This document shows positions 12,652 through 22,492 of a stretch of 64,000 nucleotides of DNA, piece after piece. Positions within the stretch are counted from its first letter, which is position 1. Every line of letters begins with the position of its first letter. This stretch comes from Mytilus californianus (taxonomy: Eukaryota; Mollusca; Bivalvia; Mytilida; Mytilidae): assembly GCF_021869535.1 (NCBI RefSeq), contig NW_026262659.1, positions 12,764,321 to 12,828,320 of the forward strand, read 5' to 3'. Below the pieces are notes generated by a model that ran no database searches, was not told the origin of the DNA, and saw nothing but the letters and a program-made list of their open reading frames with translations. The translations under genes and the position numbers were made by a program.

Positions 12652-13566
12652 CTATCGTTCATACATTGTGTTGAGTCCATCACGCTCTAATTTTTTTAAT
12701 TTTTTTATCCAAAAGGCTTCTTTAGTTTTTCTGTAAATTTCTGTTCCAAATACTCTTTCTATGGCGGTAACTTTTAAATTTTTCATCGAATGATTATGCT
12801 GAATAAAGTGGTTTGCTACCGGATCGTCTGTTTTGTTTGTTCGTATTTTTGAAAAGTTCAATAGCATCCGTTGATCAAGTGTATCACCCGTTTGTCCTAC
12901 ATATATAAGTTTTTCGCATTTTGTACAGTTAATTGCATATACTACGCCCACGGTTTTACAGTTTTTTTGTCCCTGGATGGTATATTCTTTCCCGGTGTTG
13001 TCACAAAATACCTTGGTTTCATTTATGTGTGAGCATAATGCACAATTTTTACCGCATGGTCCACAGCCATTAGTTTGTTTATAAAATAGTAAATTGTGTT
13101 TCTTGTGCACTAAGATGTCTTTTATGTTGTTGTCGCGTTTAAATGCTACGATAGGTGGATCGGGGAATATTCCTTAGCCTGTTAGATTGATGGAGAATTT
13201 TAAGATTTTTTCTGAGAATTGAATGTATATTTGGAAGCGCTTTGGAAAAGTAATCACCAAGGGTGTTCTGTCGTTTTCTTTCTTTGGTTTGTACTGTAAT
13301 AGATCGTCTCGGTTTAGAATATCGACTTTTTTTAATTGAACTTCAGTTGACGAGTTATTGTATCCACGTTTTTTCAGGTGCCTTTTTATATCTTCTCTTC
13401 TTATTTTGTAATTTTCTTCTGTTGAGCAAATTCTTTTGACACGAATACCGAGTCCATATGGTATAGCATTATTTACATAATTTGGATGGCTTGACGAAAC
13501 ATGTAATTTTTTTATCAAAACTAAAGTCGGTCTCATAGCTGAATGGAACCAATTTTCAAATTGCAA
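12652..13566 (-). pseudogene. Penelope-like element: RT thumb/linker plus GIY-YIG endonuclease, one in-frame stop
   Basis: Reading 13566 down to 12652 gives 305 codons in one frame, interrupted only by a TAA at 13174-13176. The upstream part (YGLGIRVKRICSTEENYKIR ... RTPLVITF) matches the end of a Penelope reverse transcriptase and its linker. The downstream part has the cysteine-rich GPCGKNCALC motif, then VVYAINCTKCEKLIYVGQTG, the GIY-YIG nuclease signature of Penelope-like elements, and a late EAFWIKKL helix. The finger and palm regions are absent, so the copy is 5'-truncated at ~13566 next to a (TA)n tract. The stop makes it a pseudogene unless read through. It is on the same strand as the ribozyme repeats of 13640-14780 just upstream, and such elements are the presumed mobilisers of animal retrozymes. 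Confidence 0.88.
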
Positions 13567-13612
13567 TTTTCAAATTCAAATAAAGTTTAATGCTTTAATA
13601 TAGGTGGGCAAG

Positions 13613-13640
<28 letters not shown>
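13613..13640. repeat. (TA)n at the left edge of the ribozyme array
   Basis: About 28 bases of TA separate the Penelope remnant from the first array unit, which starts at AAATAAGTCTA. Similar TA tracts border the other array blocks. Confidence 0.95.
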
Positions 13641-13645
<5 letters not shown>

Positions 13646-13998
13646 GTCTAAATTGAAAACAACGTTTAAACCTATGATTGCGTTGGATAAAAACCGCAAT
13701 TTTTATACGTGTGCATGCAAAACAAATTTCTTGGTAGAGGGGTCTAAATACAGCACAAACAACATTTTAAAAAGACCAAAAAAGTGAAAAAGTATATTTA
13801 AACAAAACGCATTTGACTAACAGGTCGAACAACTGATGTTCTTAAACCCTGCTGACTGCCATTGGCGATTGCCAAATAAACGGATCACAAGATGTAACAA
13901 AATGGATCTTTATTTAATTTATTAATTTAATACCAAATAGAAAACAATAAACTTGCGGAAAAGATGGTATACCGAAAACATGAGGTGCAAAAATTTGT

Positions 13999-14042
13999 AC
14001 ACCATATCCGGATTTCGACAATTAATGTCTCTTCAGTGATGT
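13999..14042 (-). ncRNA. type I hammerhead ribozyme motif, copy A1
   Basis: On the minus strand: ACATCA (stem I), CTGAAGA, GACA-TTAAT-TGTC (stem II), GAAA, TCCGGA (stem III), TA cleavage site, TGGTGT (stem I). All core nucleotides fit the consensus. Confidence 0.85.
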
Positions 14043-14540
14043 TAGGAATCGAAACGGTATTTGGAAGGCCATATAATTTACCTCAATTTAAGATAGACTC
14101 TTGAATTTAAGAGTCGAAATAGGATGAATGGATCATATAAACCCGAAGGCAAATATAATACAAGCCCAAACGAAAAATATAAATAAGTCTAGATTGAAAA
14201 CAACGTTTAAATCTATGATTGCGTTGGATAAAAACCGCAATTTTTATACGTGTGCATGCAAAACAAATTTCTTGGTAGAGGTGTCTAAATACAGCACAAA
14301 CAACATTTTAAAAAGACAAAAAAAGTGAAAAAGTATATTTAAACAAAACGCATTTGACTAACAGGTCGAATAACTGATGTTTTTAAACCCTGCTGACTGC
14401 CATTGGCGATTGCCAAATAAACGGATCAAAAGATGTAACACAATGGATCTTTATTTAATTTATTAATTTAATACCAAATAGAAAACAATAAACTTGCGGA
14501 AAAAGATGGTATACCGCAAACATGAGGTGCAAAAATTTGT

Positions 14541-14584
14541 ACACCATATCCGGATTTCGACAATTAATGTCTCTTCAGTGATGT
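14541..14584 (-). ncRNA. type I hammerhead ribozyme motif, copy A2
   Basis: Core, stems and cleavage triplet as in A1, on the minus strand. The flank beyond stem I has CTTAAC instead of CCTAAC. Confidence 0.83.
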
Positions 14585-14788
14585 TAAGAATCGAAACGGT
14601 ATTTGGAAGGCCATATAATTTTCTTCAATTAAGGATAGACTCTTGAATTTTAGAGTCGAAATAGGATGAACGGATCATATAAACCCGAAGGTAAATATAA
14701 TACAAGCCCAAACGAAAAATATAAATAAGTCTAAATTGAAAACAACGTTTAAACCTATGATGGCGTTGGATAAAAACCGCATTATATA

Positions 14789-14832
14789 ACATCACTGAAG
14801 AGACATTAATTGTCGAAATCCGGATATGGTGT
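14789..14832 (+). ncRNA. type I hammerhead ribozyme motif, copy B1
   Basis: Complete core (CTGAAGA, stem II GACA/TGTC, GAAA, ATCCGGAT, cleavage after ATA at 14826, stem I ACATCA/TGGTGT). It lies at the inverted junction, so the outer stem I strand (GGTT) is missing upstream. Confidence 0.8.
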
Positions 14833-15325
14833 ACAAAAACCTTTGCACCTTTTGTTTGCGGTATACCATCTTTTCTGCAAGTTTATTGTTTTCTGTTTGG
14901 TATTAAATTTATAAAAGAGATCCATTTATTACATCGGTGGTCCGTTTATTTGGCAATCGCCAATGGCAGTCAGCAGGGTTTAATAACATTTGTTGTTCGA
15001 CCTGTTAGTCAAATGCGTTTTGTTAAAATATACTTTTTCACCTTTTTGGTCTTTTGGAAAATGTTGTTTGTGCTGTATTTAGACCCCTCTAACACGAAAT
15101 TTGTTTTCCATGCACACGTATAAAAATGCGGTTTTTATCCAATGCAATCATAGGTTTGAACATTGTTTTCAATTTAGACTTGTTTATATTTTTTCGTTTG
15201 GGCTTGTAATATATTTGCCTTCAGGTTTATATGATCCGTTCATCCTATTTTGACTCCTCAAAATTCAAGAGTCTTTCCTAAATTGAGGTAAATTGTTTGG
15301 CTTTCCAAATACCGTTGGGTTTCTA

Positions 15326-15369
15326 ACATCACTGAAGAGACATTAATTGTCGAAATCCGGATATGGTGT
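15326..15369 (+). ncRNA. type I hammerhead ribozyme motif, copy B2
   Basis: Complete core and inner stem I. The upstream outer strand reads GGGTTTCTA instead of CGGTTCCTA. Confidence 0.83.
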
Positions 15370-15863
15370 ACAAAAACCTTTGCACCTTTTGTTTGCGTAA
15401 TACCATCTTTTCTGCAAGTTTATTGTTTTCTGTTTGGTATTAAATTAATAATTTAGGTCCATTTATTACATCGGCGGTCCGTTCATTTGGCAATCGCCAA
15501 TGGCAGTCAGCAGGGTTTAAGAACATTTGTTGTTCGACCTGTTAGTCAAATGCGTTTTGTTAAAATATACTTTTTCACTTTTTTGGTCTTTTTAAATTGT
15601 TGTTTGTGCTGTATTTAAACCCCTCTACCAAGAAATTTGTTTTGCATGCACACGTATAAAGATTGCGGTTTTTATCCAACGCAATCATAGGTTTAAACGT
15701 TGTTTTCAATTTAGACGTGTTTATATTTTTTCGTTTGGGCTTGTATTATATTTGCCTTCGGGTTTATATGATCCGTGCATCCTATTTTGACTCCTCAAAG
15801 TTCAAGAGTCTATCCTAAATTGAGGTTAATTGTTTGGCTTTTCAAATACCGTTTCCGTTCCTA

Positions 15864-15907
15864 ACATCACTGAAGAGACATTAATTGTCGAAATTCGGAT
15901 ATGGTGT
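15864..15907 (+). ncRNA. type I hammerhead ribozyme motif, copy B3
   Basis: Complete core. Stem III reads ATTCGGAT rather than ATCCGGAT. Confidence 0.8.
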
Positions 15908-16401
15908 ACAAAAACCTCTGGACCTTTTGTTTGCGGTATGCCATCTTTTCTGCAAGTTTATTGTTTTCTGTTTGGTATTAAATTTATAATTAAGATCCAC
16001 TTATTACATCGGTGATCCGTTTATTTGGCAATCGCCAATGGCAGTCAGCAGGGTTTAAGAACATTTATTGTTCGACCTGTTAGTCAAATGCGTTTTGTTA
16101 AAATATACTTTTTCACTTTTTTGGTCTTTTGGAAAATGCTTTTTGCGCTGTATTTAGACCCCTCTAACAAGAAATTTGTTTTGCATGCACACGTATAAAA
16201 TTGCGGTTTTTATACAACGCAATCATAGGTTTGAACGTTGTTTTCAATTTAGACTTGTCTATATTTTTTCGTTTGGGCTTGTATTATATTTGCCTTCGGG
16301 TTTATATGATGCGTTCATCCTATTTTGACTCCTTAAAATTCAAGAGTCTGTCCTAAATTGAGGCAAATTGTTTGGCTTTCCAAGTACCGTTTCGGTTCCT
16401 A

Positions 16402-16445
16402 ACATCACTGAAGAGACATTAATTGTCGAAATCCGGATATGGTGT
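16402..16445 (+). ncRNA. type I hammerhead ribozyme motif, copy B4
   Basis: Complete consensus core with outer stem I GGTT/AACC and stem III ATCCGGAT. It is followed by a short (522-bp) unit. Confidence 0.86.
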
Positions 16446-16923
16446 ACAAAAACCTTTGCACCTTTTGTTTGCGGTATACCATCTTTTCTGCAAGTTTATT
16501 GTTTTCTGTTTGGGATCCATTTATTACATCGGTGATCTGCTTATTTTGCAATCGCCAATGGCAGTCAGCAGGGTTTAAGAACATTTGTTGTTCGACCTGT
16601 TAGTCAAATGCGTTTTGTTAAAATATACTTTTTCACTTTTTTGGTCTTTTGGAAAATGTTGTTTGTGCTGTATTTAGACCCCTCTAACAAGAAATTTGTT
16701 TTGCATGCACACGTATAAAAATTGCGGTATTTATCCAACGCAATCATAGGTTTGAACGTTGTTTTCAATTTAGACTTGTTTACATTTTTTCGTTTGGGCT
16801 TGTATTATATTTGCCTTCGGGTTTATATGATCCGTTCATCCTATTTTGACTCCTCAAATTTTTAAGAGTCTATCCTAAATTGAGGTTAATTGTTTGGCTT
16901 TCCAAATACCGTTTCGGTTCCTA

Positions 16924-16967
16924 ACATGACTGAAGAGACATTAATTGTCGAAATACGGATATGGTGT
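16924..16967 (+). ncRNA. type I hammerhead ribozyme motif, copy B5 (probably impaired)
   Basis: Core present, but stem I reads ACATGA, placing a G opposite G next to the core. Stem III is ATACGGAT, which is no longer self-complementary. Confidence 0.7.
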
Positions 16968-17462
16968 ACAAAAACTTTTGCACCTTTTGTTTGCGGTATA
17001 CCATCTTTTCTGCAAGTTTTTTGTTTTCTGTTTGGTATTAATATTATAATTCAGATCCATTTATTACTTCGGTGGTCCGTTTATTTGCCAATCGCCAATG
17101 GCAGTTTGCAGGGTTTAAGAACATTTGTTGTTCAACCTGTTAGTCAAATGCGTTTTGTTAAAATATACTTTTTCACTTTTTTGGTCTTTTAGAAAATATT
17201 GTTTGTGCTGTATTTAGACCCCTCTAACAAGAAATTTGTTTTGCATGCACACGTATAAAAAATGCGGTTTTTATACAACGCAATCATAGGTTTGAACGTT
17301 GTTTTCAATTTAGACTTGTTTATATTTTTTCGTTTGGGCTTGTATTATATTTGCCATCGGGTTTATATGATCCGTTCATCCTATTTTGACTCCTCAAATT
17401 TCAAGAGTCTATCCTAAATTGAGGTTAATTGTTTGGCTTTCCAAATACCGTTTCGGTTCCTA

Positions 17463-17506
17463 ACATCACTGAAGAGACATTAATTGTCGAAATCCGGATA
17501 TGGTGT
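17463..17506 (+). ncRNA. type I hammerhead ribozyme motif, copy B6
   Basis: Complete core with stem III ATCCGGAT. The downstream outer strand is AACA instead of AACC. Confidence 0.84.
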
Positions 17507-18000
17507 ACAAAAACATTTGCACCTTTTGTTTGCGGTATGCCATCTTTTCTGCAAGTTTATTGTTTTCTGATTGGTATTAAATTTATAATTAAGATCCATT
17601 TATTACATCGGTGATCCGTTTATTTGGCAATCGCCAATGGCAGTCAGCAGGGTTTAAGAACATTTATTGTTCGACCTTTTAGTCAAATGCATTTTGTTAG
17701 AATATACTTTTTCACTTTTTTGGTCTTTTGGAAAATTTTGTTTGTGCTGTATTTAGACCCCTCTAACAAGAAATTTGTTTGCTTGCACACGTATAAAAAT
17801 TGCGGTTTTTATCCAACGCAATCATAGGTTTGAACGTTTTTTTCAATTTAGACTTGTTTATATTTTTTCGTTTGGGCTTGTATTATATTTGCCTTCAGGT
17901 TTATATGATGCGTTCATCCTATTTTGACTCCTCAAAATTCGAGAGTCTATCCTAAAATGAGGTAAATTGTTTGGCTTTCTAAATACCGTTTCGGTTCTTA

Positions 18001-18044
18001 ACATCACTGAAGAGACATTAATTGTCGAAATACGGATATGGTGT
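18001..18044 (+). ncRNA. type I hammerhead ribozyme motif, copy B7
   Basis: Complete core with stem III ATACGGAT and upstream GGTTCTTA. Confidence 0.8.
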
Positions 18045-18539
18045 ACAAAAACTTTTGCACCTTTTGTTTGCGGTATACCATCTTTTCTGCAAGTTTATTG
18101 TTTTCTGTTTGGTATTAAATTTATAATTAAGATCCATTTATAACATTGGTGATCCGCTTATTTGGCAATCGCCAATGGCAGTCAGCAGGGTTTAAGAACA
18201 TTTGTTGTTCGACCTGTTAGTCAAATGCGTTTTGTTAAAATATACTTTTTAACTTTTTTGGTCTTTTGGAAAATGTTGTTTGTGCTGTATTTAGACCCCT
18301 CTAACAAGAAATTTGTTTTGCATGCACACGTATAAAAATTGCGGTATTTATCCAACGCAATCATAGGTTTGAACGTTGTTTTCAATTTAGACTTGTTTAC
18401 ATTTTTTCGTTTGGGCTTGTATTATATTTGCCTTCGGGTTTATATGATCCGTTCATCCTATTTTGACTCCTCAAAATTCAAGAGTCTGTCCTAAATTGAG
18501 GTAAATTGTTTGGCTTTCCAAGTACCGTTTCGGTTCCTA

Positions 18540-18583
18540 ACATCACTGAAGAGACATTAATTGTCGAAATCCGGATATGGTGT
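18540..18583 (+). ncRNA. type I hammerhead ribozyme motif, copy B8
   Basis: Complete consensus core with outer GGTT/AACC. Followed by a short (521-bp) unit; counterpart of B4 and B12. Confidence 0.86.
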
Positions 18584-19060
18584 ACAAAAACCTTTGCACC
18601 TTTTGTTTGCGGTATACCATCTTTTCTGCAAGTTTATTGTTTTCTGTTTGGGATCCATTTATTACATCGGTGATCCGCTTATTTGGCAATCGCCAATGGC
18701 AGTCAGCAGGGTTTAAGAACATTTGTTGTTCGACCTGTTAGTCAAATGCGTTTTGTTAAAATATACTTTTTCACTTTTTTGGTCTTTTGGAAAATGTTGT
18801 TTGTGCTGTATTTAGACCCCTCTAACAAGAAATTTGTTTTGCATGCACACGTATAAAAATTGCGGTATTTATCCAACGCAATCATAGGTTTGAACGTTGT
18901 TTTCAATTTAGACTTGTTTACATTTTTTCGTTTGGGCTTGTATTATATTTGCCTTCGGGTTTATATGATCCGTTCATCCTATTTTGACTCCTCAAATTTC
19001 AAGAGTCTATCCTAAATTGAGGTAAATTGTTTGGCTTTCCAAATACCGTTTCGGTTCCTA

Positions 19061-19104
19061 ACATCACTGAAGAGACATTAATTGTCGAAATACGGATATG
19101 GTGT
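19061..19104 (+). ncRNA. type I hammerhead ribozyme motif, copy B9
   Basis: Complete core with stem III ATACGGAT. Counterpart of B5 one higher-order period earlier, but with intact stem I ACATCA. Confidence 0.8.
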
Positions 19105-19601
19105 ACAAAAACTTTTGCACCTTTTGTTTGCGGTATACCATCTTTTCTGCAAGTTTTTTGTTTTCTGTTTGGTATTAAATTTATAATTCAGATCCATTTA
19201 TTACATCGGTGGTCCGTTTATTTGCCAATCGCCAATGGCAGTTTGCAGGGTTTAAGAACATTTGTTGTTCAACCTGTTAGTCAAATGCGTTTTGTTAAAA
19301 TATACTTTTTTTAACTTTTTTGGTCTTTTAGAAAATATTGTTTGTGCTGTATTTAGACCCCTCTAACAAGAAATTTGTTTTGCATGCACACGTATAAAAA
19401 ATGCGGTTTTTATACAACGCAATCATAGGTTTGAACGTTGTTTTCAATTTAGACTTGTTTATATTTTTTCGTTTGGGCTTGTATTATATTTGCCTTCGGG
19501 TTTATATGATCCGTTCATCCTATTTTGACTCCTCAAATTTCAAGAGTCTATCCTAAATTGAGGTTAATTGTTTGGCTTTCCAAATACCGTTTCGGTTCCT
19601 A

Positions 19602-19645
19602 ACATCACTGAAGAGACATTAATTGTCGAAATCCGGATATGGTGT
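19602..19645 (+). ncRNA. type I hammerhead ribozyme motif, copy B10
   Basis: Complete consensus core. Shares AAAACATTTGCACC downstream with its counterpart B6. Confidence 0.84.
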
Positions 19646-20140
19646 ACAAAAACATTTGCACCTTTCGTTTGCGGTATGCCATCTTTTCTGCAAGTTTATT
19701 GTTTTCTGTTTGGTATTAAATTTATAATTAAGATCAATTTATTACATCGGTGATCCGTTTATTTGGCAATCGCCAATGGCAGTCAGCAGGGTTTAAGAAC
19801 ATTTATTGTTCGACCTGTTAGTCAAATGCGTTTTGTTAGAATATACTTTTTCACTTTTTTGGTCTTTGGGAAAATGTTGTTTGTGCTGTATTTAGACCCC
19901 TCTAACAAGAAATTTGTTTTGCTTGCACACGTATAAAAATTGCGGTTTTTATCCAACGCAATCATAGGTTTGAACGTTGTTTTCAATTTAGACTTGTTTA
20001 TATTTTTTCGTTTGGGCTTGTATTATATTTGCCTTCAGGTTTATATGATGCGTTCATCCTATTTTGACTCCTCAAAATTCGAGAGTCTATCCTAAATTGA
20101 GGTAAATTGTTTGACTTTCCAAATACCGTTTCGGTTCTTA

Positions 20141-20184
20141 ACATCACTGAAGAGACATTAATTGTCGAAATACGGATATGGTGT
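20141..20184 (+). ncRNA. type I hammerhead ribozyme motif, copy B11
   Basis: Complete core with stem III ATACGGAT and GGTTCTTA upstream, as in its counterpart B7. Confidence 0.8.
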
Positions 20185-20678
20185 ACAAAAACTTTTGCAC
20201 CTTTTGTTTGCGGTATACCATCTTTTCTGCAAGTTTATTGTTTTCTGTTTGGTATAAAATTTATAATTAAGATCCATTTATAACATTGGTGATCCGTTTA
20301 TTTGGCAATCGCCAATGGCAGTCAGCAGGGTTTAAGAACATTTGTTATTCGACCTGTTAGTCAAATGCGTTTTGTTAAAATATACTTTTTCATTTTTTTG
20401 GTCTTTTGGAAAATGTTGTTTGTGCTGTATTTAGACCCCTCTAACAAGAAATTTGTTTTGCATGCACACGTATAAAATTGCGGTTTTTATACAACGCAAT
20501 CATAGGTGTGAACGTTGTTTTCAATTTAGACTTGTCTATATTTTTTCGTTTGGGCTTGTATTATAGTTGCTTTCGGGTTTATATGATCCGTTCATCCTAT
20601 TTTGACTCCTCAAAATTCAAGAGTCTGTCCTAAATTGAGGTAAATTGTTTGGCTTTCCAAATACCGTTTCGGTTCCTA

Positions 20679-20722
20679 ACATCACTGAAGAGACATTAAT
20701 TGTCGAAATCCGGATATGGTGT
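20679..20722 (+). ncRNA. type I hammerhead ribozyme motif, copy B12
   Basis: Complete consensus core with outer GGTT/AACC. Followed by a short (521-bp) unit. Confidence 0.86.
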
Positions 20723-21199
20723 ACAAAAACCTTTCCACATTTTGTTTGCGGTATACCATCTTTTCTGCAAGTTTATTGTTTTCTGTTTGGGATCCATTTA
20801 TTACATCGGTGATCCGCTTATTTGGCAATCGCCAATGGCAGTCAGCAGGGTTTAAGAACATTTGTTGTTCGACCTGTTAGTCAAATGCGTTTTGTTAAAA
20901 TATACTTTTTCACTTTTTTGGTCTTTTGGAAAATGTTGTTTGTTTTGTATTTAGACCCCTCTAACAAGAAATTTGTTTTGCATACACATGTATAAAAATT
21001 GCGGTATTTATCCAACGCAATCATAGGTTTGAACGTTGTTTTCAATTTAGACTTGTTTATATTTTTTCGTTTGGGCTTGTTTTATATTTGCCTTCGGGTT
21101 TATATGATCTGTTCATCCTATTTTGACTCCTCAAATTTCAAGAGTCTATCCTAAATTGAGGTTAATTGTTTGGCTTTTCAAATACCGTTTCGTTTCCTA

Positions 21200-21243
21200 A
21201 CATCACTGAAGAGACATTAATTGTCGAAATCCGGATATGGTGT
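21200..21243 (+). ncRNA. type I hammerhead ribozyme motif, copy B13
   Basis: Complete core. The upstream outer strand is CGTTTCCTA (G to T), weakening the GGTT/AACC pairing. Confidence 0.82.
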
Positions 21244-21739
21244 ACAAAAACCTTTGCACCTTTTGTTTGCAGTATACCATCTTTTCTGCAAGTTTATTGT
21301 TTTCTGTTTTGTATTAAATTTATAATTTAGATCCATTTATTACATCGGTGGTCCGTTTATTTGCCAATCGCCAATGGCAGTTTGCAGGGTTTAAGAACAT
21401 TTGTTGTTCGACCTGTTAGTCAAATGTGTTTTTTTTTAAATATACTTTTTCACTTTTTTGGTCTTTTGGAAAATATTGTTTGTGCTGTATTTAGACCCCT
21501 ATAACAAGAAATTTGTTTTGCATGCACACGTATAAAAATTGCGGTTTTTATCCAACGCAATCATAGGTTTGAACGTTGTTTTCAATTTAGACTTGTTTAC
21601 ATTTTTTCGTTTGGGCTTGTATTATATTGGCCTTCAGGTTTATATGATGCGTTCATCCTATTTTGACTCCTCAAAATTCAAGAGTCTATCCTAAATTGAG
21701 GTAAATTGTTTAGCTTTCCAAATACCGTTTCGGTTCCTA

Positions 21740-21783
21740 ACATCACTGAAGAGACATTAATTGTCGAAATACGGATATGGTGT
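21740..21783 (+). ncRNA. type I hammerhead ribozyme motif, copy B14
   Basis: Complete core with stem III ATACGGAT. Last ribozyme of the main array; the unit is truncated in a TA tract about 390 bp downstream. Confidence 0.8.
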
Positions 21784-22146
21784 ACAAAAACGTTTGCACC
21801 TTTTGTTTGCGGTATACCATCTTTTCTGCAAGTTTTTTGTTTTGTATTTGGTATTAAATTTATAATTAAGATCCATTTATAACATTGGTGATCCGTTTAT
21901 TTGGCAATCGCCAATGGCAGTCAGCAGGGTTTAAGAACATTTGTTGTTCGACCTGTTAGTCAAATGCGTTTTGTTAAAATATACTTTTTCACTTTTTTGG
22001 TCTTTTGGAAAATGTTGTTTGTGCTGTATTTAGACCCCTCTAACAAGAAATTTGTTTTGCATGCACACGTATAAAATTGCGGTTTTTATACAACGCAATC
22101 ATAGGTTTGAACGTTGTTTTCAATTTAGACTTGTTTATATATATAA

Positions 22147-22310
22147 CGCGTCTAAACATCAGCCCAACAATGTAAGATCTGTAAATTTCCTTTCGCAAAT
22201 TTTTTGTTCTTCCCTCGCCGGGATTCGAATTCATGCTACTGAGATATCGTGACACCAAATCGCCTGCACTATATCCGACGCGCTAGACCACTCGACCACC
22301 TAGGCTTCAC
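22147..22310 (-). mobile_element. tRNA-derived SINE, family S1
   Basis: On the minus strand the head reads GCCTAGGTGGTCGAGTGGTC (A-box-like, 22287-22306). About 60 bases later comes GAATTCGAATCCCGG (B-box-like, ~22218-22232). The spacing suggests a class II (long variable arm) tRNA ancestor. The tail has GATCTTACATTGTTGGGCTG and ends at a TA tract. The arms do not fold as a functional tRNA, so I call a SINE rather than a tRNA gene. Parts of the same family recur at 22596-22720, 22946-23040 and 30705-30775. Confidence 0.7.
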
Positions 22311-22318
22311 AAATATAA

Positions 22319-22492
22319 AGCTTTCGTTGGCCGGGTGTTACCTTTCCTCGTCAGTTTAAATCTAGCATCGTAATACAGTACATGATATATAAGGCATGAA
22401 GATGGAATTGTTACAGATCAGCTGAAATATCTATTGTAAAGGATCATACAAATTAATGCAAGATACAGTCACAGAAATAATTATATATATAA
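22319..22492. repeat. repeat X, copy 1
   Basis: GGCCGGGTGTTACCTTTCCT through CAGTCACAGAAATAATTATA. It is duplicated in direct orientation at 22780-22945 with only a few substitutions. Confidence 0.85.

Larger units (their letters stand above)
13640..14780 (-). repeat. hammerhead retrozyme-like array, block A (minus strand)
   Basis: Two complete units and the start of a third, with period 541-542 bp (unit starts at 13640, 14181 and 14723), all in minus orientation. Each complete unit contains one hammerhead motif. The third unit breaks off after AAAACCGCA at about 14780, where sequence of opposite orientation begins exactly at the 5' edge of a hammerhead. Block A units belong to a subfamily marked by GATT upstream of the ribozyme and AAATTTTTGC downstream. 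Confidence 0.9.
14781..22134 (+). repeat. hammerhead retrozyme-like array, block B (14 ribozyme copies, ~538-bp unit)
   Basis: Fourteen ribozyme motifs start at CTGAAGA positions 14795, 15332, 15870, 16408, 16930, 17469, 18007, 18546, 19067, 19608, 20147, 20685, 21206 and 21746. Spacings are 537-541 bp except three of 521-522 bp, where ~17 bp next to GTTTTCTGTTTGG is missing. These short units recur every fourth unit. Other conserved unit parts are the TTGGCAATCGCCAA hairpin, a TTTAGACCCCTCTAAC segment and a GACTC..GAGTC stem. The array ends at 22134 in a TA tract. By architecture (tandem units, one ribozyme each, no protein coding) it resembles animal retrozymes, although 538 nt is longer than the ~170-400 nt I recall for those. 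Confidence 0.92.

Noticed and set aside
12490..12660. Hammerhead in the 3' flank of the Penelope-like element
   Set aside because: No CTGANGA...GAAA combination found by eye on either strand in this stretch.
15830..19753. Repeated 61-100-codon open frames (MFGFPNTVSVPNITEETLIV...) across the array
   Set aside because: They run straight through the hammerhead core in each unit, and their conservation follows the RNA motif. Lengths vary with small indels. They are shadows of the ribozyme repeat, not a protein family.
13640..22134. CRISPR-like or ordinary satellite interpretation
   Set aside because: Units are contiguous ~538-bp copies without variable spacers, and each bears a complete ribozyme core. 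The satellite-like higher-order order is real but does not explain the conserved RNA structure.
22212..22306. Functional tRNA gene on the minus strand
   Set aside because: A- and B-box-like sequences are present, but acceptor and T stems do not pair and the family is repeated with a common tail, so it is a SINE.
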